Source of the DNA: Lachnoclostridium sp. An169
Lineage (GTDB): Bacteria > Bacillota > Clostridia > Lachnospirales > Lachnospiraceae
Length of the DNA: 64,000 nt
Direction of reading: 5' to 3'
NCBI RefSeq assembly: GCF_002160525.1
Contig: NZ_NFKT01000019.1
Span: forward strand, 1-64,000
Below the pieces are notes generated by a model, which did no database searches, had not been told where the DNA came from, and saw only the letters and a list, made by a program, of their open reading frames with translations. Shown here one piece after another: positions 55,257 to 63,006 of this stretch. The number at the start of each line of letters is the position of its first letter. Positions within the stretch are counted from its first letter, which is position 1. The position numbers and the translations under genes were made by a program.

Positions 55257-56099
55257 TTATTTAATCGCTTTACCGTCTCTTCTTCTTACAATCAGCTTGT
55301 TGGAAGCTTTTTTCTTCTTACGAGTCTTAAGACCCAGTGCAGGTTTGCCCCAAGGTGTGCTCGGACCCGGACGGCCGATACCTGTCTTACCTTCACCACC
55401 ACCATGCGGATGGTCATTCGGGTTCATAACAGAACCGCGGACTGTAGGTCTGATGCCCATGTGGCGCTTACGTCCAGCCTTACCGATGTTGATCAGGTTG
55501 TGCTCTCCGTTTCCTACAACTCCGACAGATGCTCTGCACTCGATCGGAACCATTCTCATCTCACCGGACGGGAGTCTCAGTGTTGCATACTTTCCTTCTT
55601 TTGCCATCAGCTGTGCGCTGTTTCCTGCAGAACGAACCATCTGTCCGCCTTTTCCAGGATGAAGCTCAATATTGTGTACCTGTGTACCAACCGGGATCTC
55701 GGAAAGCGGCAGGCAGTTTCCTACTCTCACCTCTGCCTCCGGTCCGTTCATAACGGTCATGCCGTCTTTCAGACCTTCCGGAGCAAGGATGTATGCCTTC
55801 TCGCCGTCTGCGTAGCAGATCAGTGCGATGTTGGCACTTCTGTTCGGATCATACTCGATACCAACTACTTTTGCCGGAATTCCGTCTTTTCTTCTCTTAA
55901 AATCAACAATTCTGTATTTCTTCTTTGCTCCGCCCCCGCGGTGTCTTACAGTGATTTTACCCTGGGCGTTGCGTCCTGCTGTTTTCTTCTTGGAATCAAG
56001 GAGGGATTTCTCAGGAGTTGTCTTTGTAATCTCGGAGAAATCAGATCCTGTCATCTGTCTTCTGGAAGGTGTATATGGGTTATATGTTTTGATTCCCAT
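55257..56099 (-). CDS. rplB: 50S ribosomal protein uL2
   Basis: 280 residues: [38 protein letters not shown] and the conserved [20 protein letters not shown] near the peptidyl-transferase centre. Normal length. The upstream 208-nt gap contains repeat copy B. Confidence 0.98.
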   Translation of the reverse strand: MGIKTYNPYTPSRRQMTGSDFSEITKTTPEKSLLDSKKKTAGRNAQGKITVRHRGGGAKKKYRIVDFKRRKDGIPAKVVGIEYDPNRSANIALICYADGEKAYILAPEGLKDGMTVMNGPEAEVRVGNCLPLSEIPVGTQVHNIELHPGKGGQMVRSAGNSAQLMAKEGKYATLRLPSGEMRMVPIECRASVGVVGNGEHNLINIGKAGRKRHMGIRPTVRGSVMNPNDHPHGGGEGKTGIGRPGPSTPWGKPALGLKTRKKKKASNKLIVRRRDGKAIK

Positions 56100-56192
56100 T
56101 ACTTTCTCTCCTTTCGTTTGCTCTAATTCTTGGTTTCACGGATTTGCACCGTATAAAATGATTGATGAAGTTCCATCAATGGATTTCAAAGC

Positions 56193-56310
56193 TCCGTGCG
56201 CCTAAGCTCACCCTTCGCCTCCGGCTCGGGTATCGCTAACGCTTGGGAGCGGCCTTCTCACCAGACTCGACCGGCGCTGACGCTTGGCCTCGCCAAGTGT
56301 TCAGTGCCTA
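56193..56310 (-). repeat. Intergenic repeat copy B, after rplW
   Basis: Begins at the rplW stop (minus strand TAGGCACTGAACACTTGG) and contains the 56-nt core (56193-56248) also found after rpsH at 50926-50980. Shared pieces in the same order are the stop-proximal TAGGCAyTGAwCACTTrG, GTGAGAArGCC and CCCAAGCGTTAGCGA through GCGCACGGA. A separate ATTGATG/CATCAAT hairpin lies between it and rplB (56161-56180). Confidence 0.8.
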
Positions 56311-56607
56311 CAGACCCTCGAAAATCTCGATATCTGCGCTGTCTTCTGTCAGCTGCACGATTGCTTTCTTTGTCTTTGCTGTCTTTCCGTATGTCATTCC
56401 ACGTCTCTTTGTCTTTCCGTCAAGGTTCATGGTGTTGACACTCTTTACCTTTGTTCCTGCGAACATTTTCTCAACAGCTTCTTTGATCTGATTCTTTGTA
56501 GCTTCTGTGTGTACAAGGAACGTATACTTCTTGTCAGCCATCAGATCCATGCTCTTCTCTGTGATAACCGGCTTAAGGATTACATCATAATACTGAATGT
56601 TTGCCAT
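56308..56607 (-). CDS. rplW: 50S ribosomal protein uL23
   Basis: 99 residues: [20 protein letters not shown] and [20 protein letters not shown]. Docking site for SRP and trigger factor at the tunnel exit. Its ATG overlaps the rplD stop (TAATG). Confidence 0.97.
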   Translation of the reverse strand: MANIQYYDVILKPVITEKSMDLMADKKYTFLVHTEATKNQIKEAVEKMFAGTKVKSVNTMNLDGKTKRRGMTYGKTAKTKKAIVQLTEDSADIEIFEGL

Positions 56608-57227
56608 TATGCGTACACCTCCTCGATTGTTGCAACAGCAGCTTTCGTAGCGATTACTGTGTTGTATTTCAGGATGTCAAATACATTGATTGTGTTTGTA
56701 TGCGCTGTTTTAACATCCGGGATGTTTCTTGCAGAGATCTCTACGTTCGTGTTTCCGTCTTCCAGAACAACAAGTGCTTTGTTCACATTCAGGTTGTTCA
56801 GAACCTCGCGGAATTTCTTTGTCTTGATCTCGTCAAAGTTCAGCTCGTCGATAACGATGAACTTGTTCTCTTCTACTCTGGAAGTAAGGGCAGATTTCAG
56901 AGCTGCTCTCTTCTCTTTCCTGTTCATCTTGAAGGAGTAGTCTCTCGGAACCGGAGCGAATACCACTCCACCGCCTGTCCACTGCGGAGCTCTTGTTGAA
57001 CCCTGTCTTGCGTGGCCTGTTCCTTTCTGTCTCCACGGTTTTCTTCCGCCGCCGGAAACTTCAGAACGTGTCTTAGCCTTCTGTGTTCCCTGACGATTGT
57101 TTGCAAGCTGATTTACGACTGCCATGTGTACCAGGTGCTCGTTTACTTCAACACCGAATACAGCATCGTTCAGTTCGATGGTATCAACTTCTTTACCTTC
57201 GATATTGTAAACAGATACTTTTGCCAT
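56607..57227 (-). CDS. rplD: 50S ribosomal protein uL4
   Basis: 206 residues: [30 protein letters not shown] and the C-terminal [20 protein letters not shown]. Lines the exit tunnel; in some bacteria it autoregulates the S10 operon. Tunnel loop is intact. Confidence 0.97.
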   Translation of the reverse strand: MAKVSVYNIEGKEVDTIELNDAVFGVEVNEHLVHMAVVNQLANNRQGTQKAKTRSEVSGGGRKPWRQKGTGHARQGSTRAPQWTGGGVVFAPVPRDYSFKMNRKEKRAALKSALTSRVEENKFIVIDELNFDEIKTKKFREVLNNLNVNKALVVLEDGNTNVEISARNIPDVKTAHTNTINVFDILKYNTVIATKAAVATIEEVYA

Positions 57228-57257
57228 CTGTGTGTTCCTCCTTTCTTAACTGTCAGA

Positions 57258-57941
57258 CTAGTTACCCTTTACGGTCTCTTTGATCGTTACCAGGCATTTC
57301 TTCGGTCCCGGTACAGAACCTTTTACAAGGAGAAGGTTGTTCTCAGCGTCAACTCTTACGACCTCAAGATTCTGAACTGTGATCTGCTTGTTACCCATCT
57401 GACCAGGCATCTTCTTGCCCTTGAATACTTTACTCGGATCAGATGCCGCACCGTTGGAACCAGCATGACGATGGAACTTGGAACCATGTGTCATAGGTCC
57501 TCTGCTCTGGCCGTGACGCTTGATCGCGCCCTGGAAGCCTTTACCTTTGGAAATAGCAGTTGCATCAACATGATCTCCTGCCGCAAAGATATCAGCCTTG
57601 ATTTCCTGAGCAAGTGTATATTCCTCAGCATTGTCAAATCTGAACTCTTTTACATATCTCTTTCCGGATACGCCTGCTTTGTCGAAATGGCCTTTCTCAG
57701 CTTTTGTCACACCGTTTCTGTGTGCAATTGCCTTCTTGCCGCTGTTGTCTTTTGTGACAATCTTCTCTTTCTTGTCAACAAATCCAACCTGAACTGCGCT
57801 GTACCCGTCGTTCTCAACAGTCTTAACCTGTGTTACCACGCACGGTCCTGCCTGCAGAACGGTTACCGGAATCAGTACTCCGTCTTCTTCGTTGAAGATC
57901 TGAGTCATTCCAACTTTTGTAGCCAAAATAGCTTTCTTCAT
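57258..57941 (-). CDS. rplC: 50S ribosomal protein uL3
   Basis: 227 residues: [40 protein letters not shown] and [20 protein letters not shown]. Slightly longer than the 209-residue E. coli form. The 68-nt gap to rpsJ holds only a short GCGCTCACGCGC hairpin. Confidence 0.97.
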   Translation of the reverse strand: MKKAILATKVGMTQIFNEEDGVLIPVTVLQAGPCVVTQVKTVENDGYSAVQVGFVDKKEKIVTKDNSGKKAIAHRNGVTKAEKGHFDKAGVSGKRYVKEFRFDNAEEYTLAQEIKADIFAAGDHVDATAISKGKGFQGAIKRHGQSRGPMTHGSKFHRHAGSNGAASDPSKVFKGKKMPGQMGNKQITVQNLEVVRVDAENNLLLVKGSVPGPKKCLVTIKETVKGN

Positions 57942-58009
57942 TATAAATACCTCCTGTGATTTACAGCGGAGCGCTCACGCGCTCATCCTAAATGTTAGGA
58001 CGTTACTGC

Positions 58010-58327
58010 CTATTTGTTCTTCATTTTGATATCGATGTACACACCTGCCGGCATTTCCAGTCTGGAAAGTGCATCAACCGTCTTCTGGGTCGGTGTGATG
58101 ATATCAATCAGTCTTTTATGAGTTCTCTGCTCGAACTGCTCTCTGGAGTCTTTGTACTTGTGTACTGCTCTCAGGATTGTCACTACCTCTTTCTTTGTCG
58201 GCAGCGGCACCGGTCCGCTCACCTGTGAACCGTTCTTTTTTACAGTTTCGATGATTTTCTTCGCAGATGCATCAACCAGCTGATGATCATACGCTTTCAG
58301 TGTGATTCTCATTACTTGACTTGCCAT
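58010..58327 (-). CDS. rpsJ: 30S ribosomal protein uS10
   Basis: 105 residues: [40 protein letters not shown] and RRLIDI-type tail [20 protein letters not shown]. First gene of the superoperon; also the NusB partner in antitermination. The frame is open 39 codons upstream, but GGAGG about 11 nt before the ATG at 58327 and the family N-terminus support this start. Confidence 0.97.
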   Translation of the reverse strand: MASQVMRITLKAYDHQLVDASAKKIIETVKKNGSQVSGPVPLPTKKEVVTILRAVHKYKDSREQFEQRTHKRLIDIITPTQKTVDALSRLEMPAGVYIDIKMKNK

Positions 58328-58605
58328 AAAAAAAGTCGCCTCCTTTTCGTACTTGTAACTCAGTACGACAAGCGGTGACTGTACACTCTCCCGTGTGTGT
58401 CGTGAGAAACATACACGGCGCTCTCGCTTTTCAACTCTGCGCACTCATCTTCCGGGCGCGCAAAAACGAGATACTGTTGTGATTCGTACAGTGACTTGTC
58501 GCCAGTTTCCTAACTTGACATTCGCTCCACGGAAAACCTGTCCAGGCTTATGTTTTTGCCTGGCAGCAACCTCACGCTTCACAGCTATCATGTCACAGCC
58601 CTCTT

Positions 58606-58634
58606 AGTATAGCGGATGATGGAAGTTATTTCAA
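58606..58634 (-). promoter_or_regulatory. Promoter and start of the S10 operon leader
   Basis: TTGAAA (58629-58634), 17-nt spacer, TATACT (58606-58611). Transcription would start near 58599, leaving a 270-nt leader (58328-58599). The leader contains several hairpins: CCAGGC/GCCTGG, GCGCGC/GTGCGC, and CGTAC/GTACG just before the ribosome binding site. It is a candidate for ribosomal-protein autoregulation. No protein gene is supported in it. Confidence 0.75.
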
Positions 58635-58671
58635 GAGGTTTTTTACAAAAATTGTATTTTTTTCAAAACAA

Positions 58672-59346
58672 TTATTTCAATGCTTTTGTAAACGCCACCA
58701 CCCCGCACTCATACGGATGGTCATAATACACCACATCCCCGTCCTCCGGTCTGTAGCGGAGCATCTTAATAATAATGAAGAGATCGCCTCCGCCGCCGAA
58801 GATCATGACCTCATTCAGAAGCATGATCATAAAATTGCCGGTCACTGCCGACAGGGCAGTCATCCCGACTCCCAGGACAATCGTCGGCATGGCGCCGCCG
58901 AGAATGTACTGCCATTTTTTCAAAGGCTCGGCGCATGTGCAGTAGGGCGTAAGCATTTCCCAGATAACGCCGAAACTGATGGACCGGAAATGATTCTTCG
59001 CAAAGATCCCCCAGGTGATTCCGTGGATTGCTTCATGCAAAATAAACAGAATAATCAGGGACACCGCATAAACGGCAACCAGAAGGACGTCCAGTCCCCC
59101 GTCATTTTCTATGCCCACGCTGAAGCTGTCCGCCAGATTCCCGAAAGGATTTACCGCAAAGAAGATCACGCCTGCCAGTATGACAAAGGGAAGCGGGAAT
59201 ACGAGAGCCGCGACATTTGCCTCCACGACTCCCGCAGTCAGGTCTTTCCTTTCATAACCGTCCGCTTCCATTTTTTCACAGATCTTCTGAAAATGTTCTT
59301 TTCTCTCCAGTTCTTTCCCGGTAAGTTTCCGCTCTTTTTCCTTCAT
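58672..59346 (-). CDS. DUF3267 putative membrane zinc metallopeptidase
   Basis: This 224-residue protein has a charged N-terminus, two or three membrane segments (about 65-90 and 110-130, another near 160-180) and the zincin motif HEAIHG (His-Glu-x-x-His) inside the second membrane region. DUF3267 proteins are predicted membrane peptidases of unknown substrate. The ATG at 59346 has GGGAGG 5 nt upstream and is chosen over one 15 bases earlier, whose start overlaps that site. Last gene of the hydF-HIT-DUF3267 group. Confidence 0.85.
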   Translation of the reverse strand: MKEKERKLTGKELERKEHFQKICEKMEADGYERKDLTAGVVEANVAALVFPLPFVILAGVIFFAVNPFGNLADSFSVGIENDGGLDVLLVAVYAVSLIILFILHEAIHGITWGIFAKNHFRSISFGVIWEMLTPYCTCAEPLKKWQYILGGAMPTIVLGVGMTALSAVTGNFMIMLLNEVMIFGGGGDLFIIIKMLRYRPEDGDVVYYDHPYECGVVAFTKALK

Positions 59347-59373
59347 TTCTTCCTCCCTCATTTTTGACCCGTT

Positions 59374-59793
59374 CTACAGATTCGCTTTAATCTTCTCAAT
59401 CATCTCCTGATATTCCTCATCCGAAAGGTATGTCTTTCCCGGATTCATCTCAAAGACGCCGCCCCACTCAAATCCGTCCTTATACTTGGGAACCAGGTGC
59501 ATATGCAGGTGGCAGCCCGTATCACCGTAAGCGCCATAGTTCACCTTGTCCGGATGGAATGCCGCATGGATCGCATTCGCCGCTTTTGCCACATCCGCGA
59601 AAAACGCATTTCTCTCCTCGTCGCTGATGTTCACAATCTCGCTGACATGATCCTTATACGCCACGATGCAGCGGCCCGGATGGCTCTGTTCCTTAAAAAG
59701 GATCAGCGAACTGACACTTAAATCACAGATATAGATTCCAAACTGCTCCAGAAGCTCTCCTCTCATACAATAACCGCAATTCTGATCTTTCAT
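59374..59793 (-). CDS. HIT-family nucleotide hydrolase
   Basis: This 139-residue HIT protein has the active-site histidine triad HLHMHLVPK near residues 106-114. N-terminal CGYC (Cys6, Cys9) with His41 and the triad region may bind zinc, as in Hint-type enzymes. It likely hydrolyses nucleoside phosphoramidates or dinucleotides. AGGAGG precedes the ATG at 59793; the longer upstream frame is unsupported. It lies 20 nt after hydF. Confidence 0.93.
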   Translation of the reverse strand: MKDQNCGYCMRGELLEQFGIYICDLSVSSLILFKEQSHPGRCIVAYKDHVSEIVNISDEERNAFFADVAKAANAIHAAFHPDKVNYGAYGDTGCHLHMHLVPKYKDGFEWGGVFEMNPGKTYLSDEEYQEMIEKIKANL

Positions 59794-59813
59794 TTCTTTA
59801 CCTCCTTCATCTG

Positions 59814-61043
59814 TTACCCGAGCAGCTCCGCTATCTCGGGAAATACCTGTACACTTCTCTTTAAAATGCCTTTCACGTAAGCAATCAGAATCCCATAGTT
59901 CGTCATAGGCACTCCCTGATCCCGGGCGCAGCTTAAGCGGTACTTCATCTCCCGCTCGTTCAGCATGCATCCGCCGCAGTGTACGATCAGCTTATATTTT
60001 TCCAGATCATCCGGGAACTCCGTACCGGAAGTGGTCTCAATCCGGATCTCTTTCCCCGTATATTTCCGGATCCAGCGGGGAAGCTTGACCGTTCCGATAT
60101 CATCGCACTGTCTGTGGTGGGTACATCCCTCACTGATCAGGATCGTATCGCCGTCCTCCAGTGTCTCCAGAGCTGTCACTCCCTCCACCGCCTGCCTGAG
60201 ATTCCCCTTATACCTGGCAAACAGTATGGAAAACGAGGTCAGCAGGATATCTTCCGGGGTGTCCCGCGCCACTTTGGCGAACGCCTGGCTGTCGGTAATG
60301 ACCATCTTCGGCTTCTTTCCCAGATGTTCCAGTGTCTCTTTTAATTCCGTCTCCTTCACCACAATGGAAACTGCACCGGAATCCAGAATATCCCGGATCG
60401 TCTGCTGTTGGGGAAGAATCAGCCTCCCCTTCGGCGCCGCCTTGTCAATGGGTACCACAAGGACGATAAAATCAGACGGTGAAATCATATCTCCGACGAT
60501 CCGTTTCTCCGTCTCCTCAGCCATGGCGATCTGCGCGATCTTCTCCTTCAGCTCATGGATCCCCTCCCCGGAGGAGGCGCTCACGGAAATAACCTTCTCT
60601 CCTTCCAGCCCGAGCGTCTGACAGACTTTGCCTTCCGCATCGCCTGAAGCAAGATCGCTTTTATTTACCGCAACCACATAGGGAATATTTTTCTTCCGAA
60701 TTCTGTCGATCAGCGCCGCATCTTCCGGGGATGCCCCTTCTGTTCCGTCCACAACAAGTACGGCTGCATCCGTCTTATTCAATACCTGATAGCTCTTCTT
60801 TACGCGGAGGCTTCCCAGCTCTCCTTCATCGTCAATCCCCGGTGTATCCATCATGACAACCGGTCCCAGTGGAAGAAGCTCCATGGACTTATATACAGGG
60901 TCTGTGGTCGTTCCCCTTACTTCCGATACAACGGCGAGATCCTGTCCCGTCACCGCGTTCATCACACTGGACTTTCCTGCATTGCGTCTGCCAAAAAAAC
61001 CGATATGTACCCGCTCGGACATTGGTGTCTGATTCATGCTCAT
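59814..61043 (-). CDS. hydF: [FeFe]-hydrogenase maturation GTPase HydF
   Basis: 409 residues. The N-terminal Era-like GTPase has P-loop GRRNAGKSSVMNAV, switch RGTTTDP, DTPGIDDEG and NKSD. Then come a dimerisation domain and a C-terminal iron-sulfur domain with the HydF ligands in CTHHRQC and VHCGGCMLN. HydF is the scaffold on which the 2Fe subcluster is assembled by HydE and HydG and delivered to the hydrogenase. Its presence predicts [FeFe] hydrogenase and H2 metabolism; hydE, hydG and hydA are not in the window. No promoter or terminator is visible in the 87 nt after selC, so co-transcription with selC is possible. Confidence 0.96.
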   Translation of the reverse strand: MSMNQTPMSERVHIGFFGRRNAGKSSVMNAVTGQDLAVVSEVRGTTTDPVYKSMELLPLGPVVMMDTPGIDDEGELGSLRVKKSYQVLNKTDAAVLVVDGTEGASPEDAALIDRIRKKNIPYVVAVNKSDLASGDAEGKVCQTLGLEGEKVISVSASSGEGIHELKEKIAQIAMAEETEKRIVGDMISPSDFIVLVVPIDKAAPKGRLILPQQQTIRDILDSGAVSIVVKETELKETLEHLGKKPKMVITDSQAFAKVARDTPEDILLTSFSILFARYKGNLRQAVEGVTALETLEDGDTILISEGCTHHRQCDDIGTVKLPRWIRKYTGKEIRIETTSGTEFPDDLEKYKLIVHCGGCMLNEREMKYRLSCARDQGVPMTNYGILIAYVKGILKRSVQVFPEIAELLG

Positions 61044-61129
61044 CGTATGTCGTCCTCCTTCCGGTCAGCTTACCCGCATGTCTCTTCTCTGTCATTGTGT
61101 TTCTCTCTGCAGTCTTCCTGCTTTTTCTC

Positions 61130-61227
61130 TGGCGGGGACATGTGGGAATCGAACCCACCCGGGACGCTTTCCGCGCCCCACACAGGTTTTGAAGACCCGG
61201 AAGCACACCAGTTGCTTTTCTGCCCCC
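61130..61227 (-). tRNA. selC: tRNA-Sec (anticodon TCA), with encoded CCA
   Basis: A 95-nt tRNA plus encoded CCA (61130-61132), discriminator G at 61133. Acceptor GGGGGCA pairs with TGTCCCC (one G-U). The anticodon stem CGGGT/ACCTG holds loop CTTCAAA with anticodon TCA, which reads UGA. A long variable arm (GGGGCG/CGTCCC) and T-arm GTGGG-TTCGATT-CCCAC complete it. The long variable arm and TCA anticodon identify selenocysteine tRNA, so this organism should recode UGA at SECIS elements. The eighth acceptor position is a mismatch. Confidence 0.93.
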
Positions 61228-61239
61228 ATATATGAACCC

Positions 61240-61297
61240 GGGCGCAGGGTGCACCGGACACCGACCTTTCGATGTTGCGTCCCGCGCTCCTGCGCCC
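61240..61297 (-). ncRNA. Structured 5' leader of pre-tRNA-Sec
   Basis: Between the selC promoter and the tRNA lies a 58-nt hairpin: GGGCGCAGG (61289-61297) pairs with CCTGCGCCC (61240-61248), with an inner GGACGC/GTGTCC stem. It starts about 5 nt after the predicted transcription start and ends 12 nt before the mature tRNA. It could be a processing or stability leader, or a separate small RNA. Confidence 0.5.
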
Positions 61298-61308
61298 TTA
61301 TGTATTCT

Positions 61309-61337
61309 ATAGTACCAGACTGCCGGATCGATTTCAA
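61309..61337 (-). promoter_or_regulatory. Promoter of selC
   Basis: TTGAAA (61332-61337), 17-nt spacer, TACTAT (61309-61314). It sits just past the DUF3343 stop at 61350. Confidence 0.7.
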
Positions 61338-61349
61338 GAAAAATCCCCG

Positions 61350-61586
61350 TTACACCAGGCACTCGTGCAGATCCTCTTCCTCGATTCCTCTCTCCTTCAT
61401 CACGCCCAGCAGACGCTCCCTTTCACTGAGCGGCGCGCACCATGCCATCCCGCACCCGGCGGAAATCGAGCGGGGAACCGGGATCAGCCTTCCCGGAGCG
61501 CCATGCTCCTGACAGGCCTTCTCCATAGCCATGGCATCTGCCGTCGTGTGAAATGTGATGACCAGCTTCATTTCCTTTTTTCTCAT
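61350..61586 (-). CDS. DUF3343 protein (selenium-associated)
   Basis: This 78-residue protein begins MRKKEMKLVITFHTTADAMA and carries SAGCGMAWCAPLSERE with two Cys. DUF3343 genes are typically found beside YedE/YedF-type genes in selenium-using bacteria; their biochemical role is unknown. The ATG at 61586 has GGAG 8 nt upstream. Confidence 0.85.
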   Translation of the reverse strand: MRKKEMKLVITFHTTADAMAMEKACQEHGAPGRLIPVPRSISAGCGMAWCAPLSERERLLGVMKERGIEEEDLHECLV

Positions 61587-61642
61587 ACCCACCGCTCCGT
61601 TCAAATGTTCTGTCTGCCTGCTCCTCTTTCTGTTCGCTCTGT

Positions 61643-61846
61643 CTATTCGATGACCACGGCAAAACCGTCCTCGATCTCCGTCACGGAAGTTTTCCTTCCA
61701 TGGTCTTTCGCGAATTTCTCCACGTTCATCTTCTGGTGGGGCTCCGTCACCAGTACTCTCACCGGGTCATTTCCGCTCTTTAATGCCTCCGCCGTGAGCA
61801 TCAGAGGCTCCGGACAGGACAGCCCTCTTGCATCTACTTCTCTCAT
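61643..61846 (-). CDS. TusA/YedF-like sulfurtransferase (sulfur/selenium carrier)
   Basis: This 67-residue TusA-fold protein begins MREVDARGLSCPEPLMLTAE with the hallmark CPxP motif (CPEP); Cys11 would carry persulfide or perselenide. YedF-type proteins consist of such a domain, often followed by a second one, which is missing here. Placed between DUF3343 and the YedE-like transporter, it is probably a sulfur/selenium relay, an inference from context. Confidence 0.88.
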   Translation of the reverse strand: MREVDARGLSCPEPLMLTAEALKSGNDPVRVLVTEPHQKMNVEKFAKDHGRKTSVTEIEDGFAVVIE

Positions 61847-61906
61847 ATCTGAATCCCTTCCCTTTCTCCGCCTTTTTCTTTCTGTTTTTGCCGAAACGCC
61901 GGCATT

Positions 61907-63004
61907 TTATTTGCCCTCGCTCCGCTTATTCCCGAACGCAATGATAAAGCATGCGATAATGCAGATGATAACCGCCACTTTTCCGTTCAGCGGCACTGTT
62001 CCTGCAACCACTTCCTGTGTCTCCGCGTTCAGAGCGGTTCCGCTTGCCGCCAGTCCGAAATTGTGCGCCAGCGCTGCACCGACGAACATGCCCAGTACCG
62101 TCACCGCCGAATCGGACGAGCCCTGACCGGCAAGGATCAGCTGTCTTAAGGGGCATCCTCCCGCGAGAACTGCGGCAAATCCAACCGCGTACATTCCCAG
62201 GATGTTCCACAGATGCTCGGAGTGTGCAATCACTCCCGGCGTGTCAAATCCAAAGACAAAGCGCCCGGTGGCAATGTTAAAGATCAACATGACCGCAAAG
62301 AATCCTCCGATGCTCGTCAGCAGATCGAAGTTTCTCATCAGGATCACATCGCGGATACTTCCGGCGAAGCACATTCTCGACTTCTGGGCGAAAGCTCCGA
62401 AGATCAGGCCGCCCGCCAGAGACAGCAGAACCGGCGCGTGCATGCTCCCCGGACCGCTCTCACTGGCATTCAAAAGATTCGTGGCAAGGGCGAGCACCAG
62501 GATGCCGAGCATCAGCACCGGGAGCACGCCGCCGCTCATCCGGTTCGTCACATGGGCTCTCCCCAGGCTGAACCCTTTCTTCAGTGCGAACACCCCCGTC
62601 GCAACGCCCAGGATAAATCCGATCAGAGCCACCCAGGCGTTCAGATCTCCCGCAGACATACGGATGACCATGCGGAGCGGACAGCCCAGGAATACAAGGG
62701 AGCCGATCACCAGGACCATTCCCAGGACGAAGCGCGCCATGGGAGATGATCCCGCTGTGGAACGGTATTCTTTCGTGGCTGCCGAGATGATAAACGCTCC
62801 CAGTACAAGTCCGATGATCTCCGGTCTTGCATACTGCACCGTGGCAGTGGAGTGCATTCCCAGCGCTCCCGCCGTGTCTCGGATAAAGCAGGCGATACAG
62901 AACGCCATGTTGGCAGGATTGCCGAAATACGCAAGGCACGCCGCCACAAGCCCGCACACAACGCCTGCGAGAGCAAGTTTCTTTTTTGAGTCTGATAAAT
63001 TCAT
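61907..63004 (-). CDS. YeeE/YedE-family putative selenium (or thiosulfate-type) transporter
   Basis: This 365-residue membrane protein has about ten helices and two internal repeats, each with the YeeE/YedE motif GCPLR (FLGCPLRMVIRMSAGD and AGGCPLRQLILAGQGS), plus QKSRMCFAGSIRDV. Conserved Cys residues in these motifs are thought to pass sulfur or selenium species across the membrane. The selenium-cluster setting favours the selenium-associated YedE group. AGGGGG sits 7 nt before the ATG at 63004; an ATG six bases earlier overlaps the upstream stop (ATGA). Confidence 0.9.
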   Translation of the reverse strand: MNLSDSKKKLALAGVVCGLVAACLAYFGNPANMAFCIACFIRDTAGALGMHSTATVQYARPEIIGLVLGAFIISAATKEYRSTAGSSPMARFVLGMVLVIGSLVFLGCPLRMVIRMSAGDLNAWVALIGFILGVATGVFALKKGFSLGRAHVTNRMSGGVLPVLMLGILVLALATNLLNASESGPGSMHAPVLLSLAGGLIFGAFAQKSRMCFAGSIRDVILMRNFDLLTSIGGFFAVMLIFNIATGRFVFGFDTPGVIAHSEHLWNILGMYAVGFAAVLAGGCPLRQLILAGQGSSDSAVTVLGMFVGAALAHNFGLAASGTALNAETQEVVAGTVPLNGKVAVIICIIACFIIAFGNKRSEGK

Positions 63005-63006
63005 TT

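Noticed and set aside
50926-56310. CRISPR array as an explanation for the repeats in the ribosomal operon
   Set aside because: Only two copies 5 kb apart, no regular spacers and no cas genes; they are dispersed intergenic repeats.
58445-58590. 48-codon minus-strand frame in the S10 leader (starts MIAVKREVAARQKHKPGQVF)
   Set aside because: Its only possible ribosome binding site lies at or upstream of the predicted transcription start, so it would be leaderless. Kept as part of the structured leader.
60889-61362. Minus-strand frame across the selC region
   Set aside because: Translates the promoter, hairpin and tRNA-Sec; no protein character.
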